Virus record (IMG/VR): IMGVR_UViG_3300044641_002868
Span: 1 to 26,012 of that record
Direction: 5' to 3' (one strand)
From: a virus
DNA length: 26,012 bases
The notes below the pieces were generated by a model. It was not told the origin of the DNA and did not search any database. It worked only from the letters and a program-made list of their open reading frames with translations. This document shows positions 22,266 to 26,012 of this stretch, piece by piece (the stretch's first letter is position 1; the number at the start of each line of letters is the position of its first letter). Both the position numbers and the translations under genes were made by a program.

Positions 22266-22282
22266 GTCTACAGGGCGTAGAT
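22266..22282. promoter_or_regulatory. operator O2 upstream of PL-like promoter
   Basis: GTCTA-CAGGGCG-TAGAT, 30 bases (about three helical turns) from O1. A lone half site (ATTTTTAGAT) follows at 22287-22296. Together they could allow cooperative binding of two repressor dimers on one DNA face. Confidence 0.65.
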
Positions 22283-22372
22283 AAATATTTTTAGATCACC
22301 CCCTTGACCGACACATAAAATGGAACAAAGATGGAACGCTTCAGTTGCCGCGTTATGGGAAGGAGCCGGGGG

Positions 22373-22582
22373 ATGTTGGATCGCGATTTGAAGGTAATAG
22401 CCATGCAGATGGCAGCTCATCTCCCTGACGACGAGACGACCTCCAGGCGCGTGTATGCTCTGCTTGGGGAGTTAATTGACCAGTGGCTGTATAATCAGCC
22501 CAACAACCCTTTTATGGCCGGGGACTGCTCTGCCAGCAATGTCACCAAATTCATTGGTAAAGCGGACATTTCGCCGAGATAG
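22373..22582 (+). CDS. 69-aa protein of unknown function, convergent with the repressor gene
   Basis: I start at ATG 22373 because GGAAGGAG lies 8 nt upstream; ATGs at 22331 and 22355 are in frame but lack such a site. The product (MLDRDLKVIAMQMAAHLPDD, ETTSRRVYALLGELIDQWLY) is a compact helical protein with no known motif. Its last 88 bases overlap the 3' end of the repressor gene on the other strand. That overlap means transcription of one could interfere with the other. I see no good promoter directly upstream. Confidence 0.45.
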   Translation: MLDRDLKVIAMQMAAHLPDDETTSRRVYALLGELIDQWLYNQPNNPFMAGDCSASNVTKFIGKADISPR

Positions 22583-22785
22583 ATGTAATCAAGATTGGCG
22601 CCTGTAACCCGGCAAATTTCGACTGCCTGCTCTACCGGCAACATCCCCCGCCCGCGCTCCCAGTGGTTGTAGCGCTTAAGCTCAACGCCGATCAGGCGAG
22701 CCATCTCCGCTTGCGACGGGATGGCCTTGGCCGCTCTCAATATTGAGAGCCGCGCGCCTACGGCTGTGGGGGACAGGTCACTCAA
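22495..22785 (-). CDS. Xre-family repressor (CI-like), TTG start, 96 aa
   Basis: TTG start with AGGAAGG 8 nt upstream; the nearby ATG is out of frame and stops after four codons. Residues about 10-62 form the HTH: LSILRAAKAIPSQAEMARLI, GVELKRYNHWERGRGMLPVE, then a helix and LDYIYLGE, typical of short Xre repressors. It has no LexA-like peptidase domain, so RecA-driven self-cleavage is not expected. It is divergent from the Cro-like gene, as cI is from cro. It is the best candidate to bind the RTCTA-N7-TAGAT operators. Confidence 0.8.
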   Translation of the reverse strand: MSDLSPTAVGARLSILRAAKAIPSQAEMARLIGVELKRYNHWERGRGMLPVEQAVEICRVTGANLDYIYLGEMSALPMNLVTLLAEQSPAIKGLLG

Positions 22786-22872
22786 TACACATACCTTCCT
22801 GAGAGCGTTAACTATTCCTTAACAAGGAAAATATCAACGAAAATTTTTATATCTAGGAAATTACGATAGACG

Positions 22873-22901
22873 TTGACGCATCTACAAGATGTAGATATAC
22901 T
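22873..22901 (+). promoter_or_regulatory. rightward early promoter (PR-like)
   Basis: TTGACG (22873-22878), 17-nt spacer, TATACT (22896-22901): close to consensus. The spacer is occupied by operator O3. Transcription would start at about 22907-22908, on the ATG of the cro-like gene. Confidence 0.75.
22880..22896. promoter_or_regulatory. operator O3 inside PR-like promoter
   Basis: ATCTACA-AGA-TGTAGAT is a perfect inverted repeat with 7-bp arms. It fits RTCTA-N7-TAGAT. Its end coincides with the first base of the -10, as in O1. Confidence 0.75.
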
Positions 22902-22907
22902 CATTTT

Positions 22908-23138
22908 ATGCATCGTAACCTCTATTCCACCTCCGACGTCATCGACGCCTTGGGCGGCACAAAGCCCGTTTGCTCCCTGCTTCAGGTGAAGGAGGGGGCC
23001 GTCAGCGTGTGGCGGGTTCATAATCTTCTCCCGCCTCACACCTTCCCAACCATTTCGCAGGAGCTGCTTAAGCGCGGCCTTGCAGCTGATCTCAGCCTCT
23101 GGCGCTGGGATCGGAAGCGTAAGGCCGTTGGCGAATAG
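22908..23138 (+). CDS. Cro-like DNA-binding protein, 76 aa
   Basis: Reads MHRNLYSTSDVIDALGGTKP, then VCSLLQVKEGAVSVWRVHN and LPPHTFPTISQELLKRGLAA. The pattern of helix, turn at GGTKPV, recognition helix around EGAVSVWRVHN, and LPPHTFPTI matches small Cro/YdaS-type HTH regulators, in which the G-T-K/A...V..W element lies on the second and third helices. Length is as expected for a single HTH domain. It is divergent from the Xre repressor, expressed from a promoter with an operator, and followed by a strong terminator. No ribosome site precedes the ATG; the message is probably leaderless. Confidence 0.75.
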   Translation: MHRNLYSTSDVIDALGGTKPVCSLLQVKEGAVSVWRVHNLLPPHTFPTISQELLKRGLAADLSLWRWDRKRKAVGE

Positions 23139-23143
23139 GAACA

Positions 23144-23171
23144 CCCGCACAGCGTCCTCCCTCGCTGCGGG
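23144..23171 (+). promoter_or_regulatory. imperfect hairpin directly after the cro-like gene
   Basis: CCCGCACAGCG pairs with CGCTGCGGG with a two-base bulge, 6 bases after the stop. It is followed by no T-run. Its place before the terminator is that of a pause or antitermination site, but this is speculative. Confidence 0.35.
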
Positions 23172-23176
23172 TTACT

Positions 23177-23220
23177 GGCGGGTCTCGTTTCGTTTCCGCG
23201 AGACCCGCCCTTTTTCTTCT
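23177..23220 (+). terminator. strong intrinsic terminator after cro (tR1-like)
   Basis: GGCGGGTCTCG (23177-23187) and CGAGACCCGCC (23199-23209) form an 11-bp perfect stem with an 11-nt loop, followed by CTTTTTCTTCT. It separates the cro-like gene from the replication genes. Confidence 0.9.
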
Positions 23221-23231
23221 AGGCGGTGATT

Positions 23232-23621
23232 ATGATTGCTCCTCCCATACATGGCCGCAACATCGCCTCGGAGACGACCTTCTCCTTACCGTTGGCGCCG
23301 ACTGCCAATCGCTTGTTCGTCGCGTTTCTAAGGGGTGGGAAGGCGGCTCGCGCAAAGACCAAAGATTATCTCGCCTGGTCTCGCGAAGCCTCTGAGCGTC
23401 TTGCTGAGCAGCGCGTCCCGCATATCCCTGGTTACTACGAGATGTCGATCATCATCCCGGCATCGACCCGTGGCGACATCTCCAACCGTATCAAAGCAAC
23501 CGAGGACATCGTCGTCGCCTGTGGCGTCGTCGTCGATGATCGTTACGCCGACAAGGTGTCGATTGAGCGCGGCAACGTCGAGGAGATGCTGATCTGTATT
23601 AAGTCGCGTGAGGAAAAATAA
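23232..23621 (+). CDS. RusA-family Holliday junction resolvase, 129 aa
   Basis: ATG 23232 with AGGCGG 5 nt upstream; a GTG six bases earlier is in frame. The start (TFSLPLAPTANRLF, about residues 16-29) and the signature region RGDISNRIKATEDIVVACG, then VVDDRYADKVSIER match RusA enzymes, which cut four-way junctions. The first acidic residue (Asp82), Lys88 and Asp102/103 are present. The second Asp of the usual R-x-D-x-D-N is Ser84 here. Such changes occur in phage variants, but activity is not certain. It is the first gene of the rightward replication cluster. Confidence 0.78.
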   Translation: MIAPPIHGRNIASETTFSLPLAPTANRLFVAFLRGGKAARAKTKDYLAWSREASERLAEQRVPHIPGYYEMSIIIPASTRGDISNRIKATEDIVVACGVVVDDRYADKVSIERGNVEEMLICIKSREEK

Positions 23622-23622
23622 G

Positions 23623-24135
23623 ATGGCGTCATCAGCCGCATTAGAACTGCATAGGAAGCATTTGGAGCGCCGCGCACGCCTCGGTGCGCCCCCAAAGCAG
23701 CCGAAGGTATTCATCCCTCGTCTCGTTGAGCCTCCGCCTGTCGTTCCAATCGAACCTCCGCCGCCTCCCGCGCCAGAGCCTGTCGATGAAGAAGCGCTGC
23801 AACGTGCGCGCTTGTCTCGCATGCGCCGCATTCAAGCGATCATCGCGGTCATTGAGCGCCGCTGCGGATTGAAGGCTGGGGATCTAAAGAGCGAAAGTCG
23901 CAAGCAGAAAACGGTGATCCCGCGCCAGGTCGCGATGTTCATCATCTACCACCACACGAGCCTGGCGACGCCGGCTGTCGGTCGTCTGTTCGGCGGGCGC
24001 GATCACTCCACCGTCGTCTACGCCAAGAACAAAATCATGGATCTCGTCGAGCAGGGCGATGAACAGGTGCTGAGCCTGATCCATGAGGTCTGCGTTTATG
24101 TCGGCCTGCCCACATATCACTACTGGGGCTGCTAA
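23623..24135 (+). CDS. DnaA domain-IV-like DNA-binding protein, 170 aa
   Basis: ATG 23623 with AGGAAA 7 nt upstream; a GTG at 23608 is in frame. Residues about 1-25 are basic, 30-55 are a proline-rich linker (VEPPPVVPIEPPPPPAPEPV), and about 68-150 are a domain like the C-terminal domain IV of DnaA. The signature is GGRDHSTVVYAKNKI (Arg126-Asp-His-Ser-Thr130), preceded by PRQVAMFIIYHHTSLATPAV. This domain recognises origin DnaA boxes. There is no AAA+ ATPase part. It ends with TAATG into the next gene. A role in recruiting or blocking host DnaA, or in phage origin recognition, is likely but not proven. Confidence 0.82.
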   Translation: MASSAALELHRKHLERRARLGAPPKQPKVFIPRLVEPPPVVPIEPPPPPAPEPVDEEALQRARLSRMRRIQAIIAVIERRCGLKAGDLKSESRKQKTVIPRQVAMFIIYHHTSLATPAVGRLFGGRDHSTVVYAKNKIMDLVEQGDEQVLSLIHEVCVYVGLPTYHYWGC

Positions 24136-24353
24136 TGGCGCGCATTTCTCTCCAAACGCAGCTCGCCGCGATCGACGCAGCAATCCACATCTTGCGCCGC
24201 TACCAGCTCCCGCCTCGTTCGCAGGCGGATCTAATTGCTGAGCAGCTGGGATCACAGCGCGATCATGTCGCTGAGAAGCTCTCCGAGTTCAACAAGCAGG
24301 CTGAGAACCGTTCGCGGTCGAAGATGCGCGAGCGCTTGAGGAACGACCTATGA
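24135..24353 (+). CDS. 72-aa protein of unknown function
   Basis: ATG overlaps the DnaA-like stop by one base; its TGA overlaps the next ATG. The product is helical and strongly charged (AIDAAIHILRRYQLPPRSQA, EKLSEFNKQAENRSRSKMRE), with no known motif. The basic C-terminus might contact nucleic acid. It is part of the tightly packed replication operon. Confidence 0.62.
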   Translation: MARISLQTQLAAIDAAIHILRRYQLPPRSQADLIAEQLGSQRDHVAEKLSEFNKQAENRSRSKMRERLRNDL

Positions 24354-25168
24354 GCAATCCCCGCATGCACGTCATCTCTCTCGGCGCCGGCGTCCAGTCT
24401 ACGACAATGGCGCTTATGGCCGCATATGGTGAACTTGGCCCAATGCCTGACGCGGCTGTGTTCGCTGACACAGGATCTGAGCCGAAAGAGGTCTACGAGC
24501 ATTTGGAAAGGCTGATCAAGTTCCTGCCGTTCCCGGTGCATGTCGTTTCTAAAGGCAACATTCGCGACGACATCGTTAGCGCATCCAGCGGTCGGACGCG
24601 GTTTGCATCAATCCCGTTTTTTATTCGCAAGACGAATGGCGAAACCGCGATGGCGCGTCGTCAATGCACGAGCGAATACAAAATTGAACCTATCCGCAGA
24701 AAGCTGCGTGAGATGCTGGGTTATGAAAAAGGACAGCGCATACCGCCTGGCAGCGTTGAGGTCTGGATCGGCATCTCAACAGATGAGATCCAGCGCATGA
24801 AGGACGCCAGAGATAAATGGCAGCAGCACAGATGGCCGCTTATCGACGCCAGGATGAGTAGGCAAGACTGCATAAATTGGATGCAGCGGCATGGTTGGTC
24901 GGCTCCGAAATCCGCCTGCACTTTCTGCCCTTATCGATCCGATGCCGGTTGGAGAGATATGCGCGCTAATGACCCTGCGTCGTTTCAGGAGGCGATCGAG
25001 ATCGACGGCATCCTGAGAGATGTCGGCGTCCACAGTAAATTTGTTGGGACGCCTTACATCCACCGAAGCCTCGTGCCGCTGGCTGACGTCGATTTGTCCA
25101 CGCCTGCTGATCGCGGTCAGCGGGAGTTCGGATTTTTGCAGGAGTGCGACGGGATGTGTGGGGTCTGA
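24350..25168 (+). CDS. PP-loop ATPase, PAPS-reductase-like phage protein, 272 aa
   Basis: Residues 9-18 (ISLGAGVQST) are a PP-loop nucleotide site of the adenylate-forming type, followed by AAVFADTGSEPKEVYEHLER, the strand-helix seen in PAPS reductase and DndC-like proteins. Cysteines lie at 106 (RRQCTSEYKIEP), 190 and 193 (CTFCPYRS), and 266 and 270 (CDGMCGV), which could hold an iron-sulfur cluster or carry sulfur. Length fits phage PAPS-reductase-domain proteins. Such enzymes activate a substrate by adenylation, often to add sulfur or modify RNA or DNA. The actual substrate is unknown. It sits between replication genes with ATGA overlap upstream. Confidence 0.8.
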   Translation: MSNPRMHVISLGAGVQSTTMALMAAYGELGPMPDAAVFADTGSEPKEVYEHLERLIKFLPFPVHVVSKGNIRDDIVSASSGRTRFASIPFFIRKTNGETAMARRQCTSEYKIEPIRRKLREMLGYEKGQRIPPGSVEVWIGISTDEIQRMKDARDKWQQHRWPLIDARMSRQDCINWMQRHGWSAPKSACTFCPYRSDAGWRDMRANDPASFQEAIEIDGILRDVGVHSKFVGTPYIHRSLVPLADVDLSTPADRGQREFGFLQECDGMCGV

Positions 25169-25169
25169 C

Positions 25170-25403
25170 ATGAGCCAAAAGCATCACGCCATCGCATTCG
25201 TCGCTCACCATGACCGCTCTCAATGGGAGCGGCTGGGATGGGTCTACCTCTACGACGAGGATCGCAACGCGGCTGTCGGCAGCGTCTACGCCTGGTCTGG
25301 CGCCGGCGCGCCTGAGTATCCGGCTGACGATCTGTTTCTGAAGATGGATCGCGAGAAGCAGCTCGCCGATTTCGACGCCGTATGGCCGGGAGACGATCAA
25401 TGA
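25170..25403 (+). CDS. 77-aa protein of unknown function
   Basis: Starts MSQKHHAIAFVAHHDRSQWE one base after the previous stop; the frame is open further upstream but overlaps the PP-loop gene. The product is soluble and acidic (VYLYDEDRNAAVGSVYAWSG, PADDLFLKMDREKQLADFDA). No motif is recognised. The ATGA overlap with the following initiator-like gene indicates co-translation. Confidence 0.6.
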   Translation: MSQKHHAIAFVAHHDRSQWERLGWVYLYDEDRNAAVGSVYAWSGAGAPEYPADDLFLKMDREKQLADFDAVWPGDDQ

Positions 25404-26012
25404 GCCTCGCCGACACGATCATCGCAATGGCTGCGGCTGGATGTTCGGCAGAACAGATGGCCGAGGTCGCTCGTCAGTTCAAGCAGCAAGACCAGGAAGG
25501 GTTAGCCGGGAGACGCGCGAACGATGCCGAGCGTCAGCGTCGTCGTAGAGCGAAAGCGAAGGAAGATGTCACAGAATGTCACGTGACGTCACGTGATGTC
25601 ACGTTAGTCACGCGTGACCCTTCCCCCTCTCTTTCCCCCTCTTCTTCTTCCCCCCCTATAACCCCCCTAATAACTACACCCCCTATCTCACCCCCATCCG
25701 AAAACGCGCGCGGGGCGCGCTCGCTCGCTGTGCAGGCCGCCTTCGATGCGTTTTGGCGCCGATGGCCGCACAAGGTCGGCAAGCCTGCCGCCGAGAAAGC
25801 ATTCGCGAAAGTCTCCGGCGAGATCGAGGCGATCCTGATCGGGATCGATCGCTACATCCGCGACAAGCCCCCGGATCGCCCCTGGTTGAACCCTGCGACG
25901 TTTCTGAACCAACGTCGCTGGGAGGACGCGCCTGCGGAAACCTTCCAGGCGTCACGGCAAGAGCCGGCGAAAAAAATCAGCGCAGTCACGCAAGCGATTA
26001 TGAATTTAGAGG
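25400..26012 (+). CDS. replication initiator-like protein (partial, runs off the right edge)
   Basis: Begins at the ATG overlapping the upstream TGA and stays open to the window end (at least 204 aa). Residues 1-35 are helical (MSLADTIIAMAAAGCSAEQM), 36-60 very Arg/Lys rich, 60-105 a Ser/Pro/Thr low-complexity linker, and about 110-180 carry FDAFWRRWPHKVGKPAAEKA, then PWLNPATFLNQRRWED, a signature of the C-terminal part of many phage replication proteins of the lambda-O/DnaT-like organisation. The linker codons coincide with the iteron array and pyrimidine tract. Role as initiator is inferred from this motif, gene order and the origin-like DNA. Confidence 0.68.
   Translation, partial: MSLADTIIAMAAAGCSAEQMAEVARQFKQQDQEGLAGRRANDAERQRRRRAKAKEDVTECHVTSRDVTLVTRDPSPSLSPSSSSPPITPLITTPPISPPSENARGARSLAVQAAFDAFWRRWPHKVGKPAAEKAFAKVSGEIEAILIGIDRYIRDKPPDRPWLNPATFLNQRRWEDAPAETFQASRQEPAKKISAVTQAIMNLE
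25568..25611 (+). repeat. five GTCAC iterons at 10-nt period (candidate replication origin)
   Basis: GTCAC occurs at 25568, 25578, 25588, 25598 and 25607, spacing 10, 10, 10 and 9. Bases 25579-25596 also form a perfect 18-bp palindrome (TCACGTGACGTCACGTGA). The period does not divide by three, so successive copies fall in different codon frames and the encoded residues do not repeat; the pattern must serve DNA. Iterons within the initiator gene are the arrangement known for lambda ori. Confidence 0.65.
25618..25657 (+). other. 40-nt uninterrupted pyrimidine tract beside the iterons
   Basis: Forty consecutive C/T bases with a 7-C run (25650-25656), followed by further C-rich stretches to about 25690 broken by short AT groups (TATAA, TAATAACTA). 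It encodes the Pro/Ser linker of the initiator-like gene. Such tracts can be easily unwound or form triplex structures and may mark the melting region of the candidate origin. Confidence 0.5.

Noticed and set aside
22304-22332. Rightward promoter from TTGACC before the 69-aa gene
   Set aside because: No acceptable -10 occurs at 16-18 nt; TAAAAT lies only about six bases downstream.

Overview
This window is about 26 kb of a temperate tailed phage with a podovirus-like (P22/T7-type) virion plan. The host is probably an alphaproteobacterium, perhaps Hyphomicrobiales. Reasons are the NinB/ERF/YqaJ recombination set, the overlapping small-HTH plus tyrosine-integrase pair, the GC-rich codon use, and a tRNA-Val(CAC)-like attachment core. 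The host call is inference from gene style; no host gene is visible. Structural genes lie on one side of the attachment core and integration/replication genes on the other, so this is the free or circular (attP) arrangement, not an integrated prophage with host flanks.

Layout. (1) 1-10590, + strand: a head-tail adaptor gene whose start codon is cut by the left edge, two small structural genes, a tandem run of fibre/adhesin genes (27-aa repeat fibre, 800-aa LamG/SPRY protein, fibre-assembly-like protein, S74-chaperone fibre, glycine-rich adhesin), a large nozzle/stabilisation-like protein and two small genes. The stretch from about 7240 to 10250 is visibly AT-richer and looks like a separately acquired module. 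(2) 10595-15431, +: four DNA-ejection/internal virion genes, including a virion transglycosylase. (3) 15437-16957, +: a dense lysis cassette of overlapping small membrane genes, an M15 endolysin, a lipoprotein, a holin-like protein and an Rz/Rz1-like spanin pair. Strong hairpins follow. (4) 16975-17489, -: two small genes of unknown role. (5) 17490-17872: the attP region, with a tRNA 3'-half core flanked by two near-identical 19-bp direct repeats.

(6) 17854-22205, -: a lambda-PL-like leftward operon. In transcription order it carries a 33-aa membrane peptide, an unknown gene, a YqaJ exonuclease split over two overlapping frames, an ERF annealing protein, an SSB-like protein, NinB, an HNH nuclease, an unknown gene, an excisionase-like HTH protein and the integrase. 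(7) 22206-23220: the immunity region, with a TTG-start Xre repressor (-), a Cro-like gene (+), and three 17-bp operators (RTCTA-N7-TAGAT). Two operators sit in the spacers of predicted promoters with the same geometry. A strong terminator follows cro, as lambda tR1 does. (8) 23232-26012, +: replication genes: RusA, a DnaA domain-IV-only protein, a PP-loop (PAPS-reductase-like) ATPase, small proteins, and a replication-initiator-like gene running off the right edge. That last gene contains five GTCAC iterons at a 10-nt period and a 40-nt pyrimidine tract, which is a candidate origin inside the initiator gene as in lambda O.

The main candidates for something new are the origin-like iteron array, the two-polypeptide exonuclease active site, the standalone DnaA domain IV, the three-operator switch with a probably leaderless cro mRNA, and the attP arm repeats.
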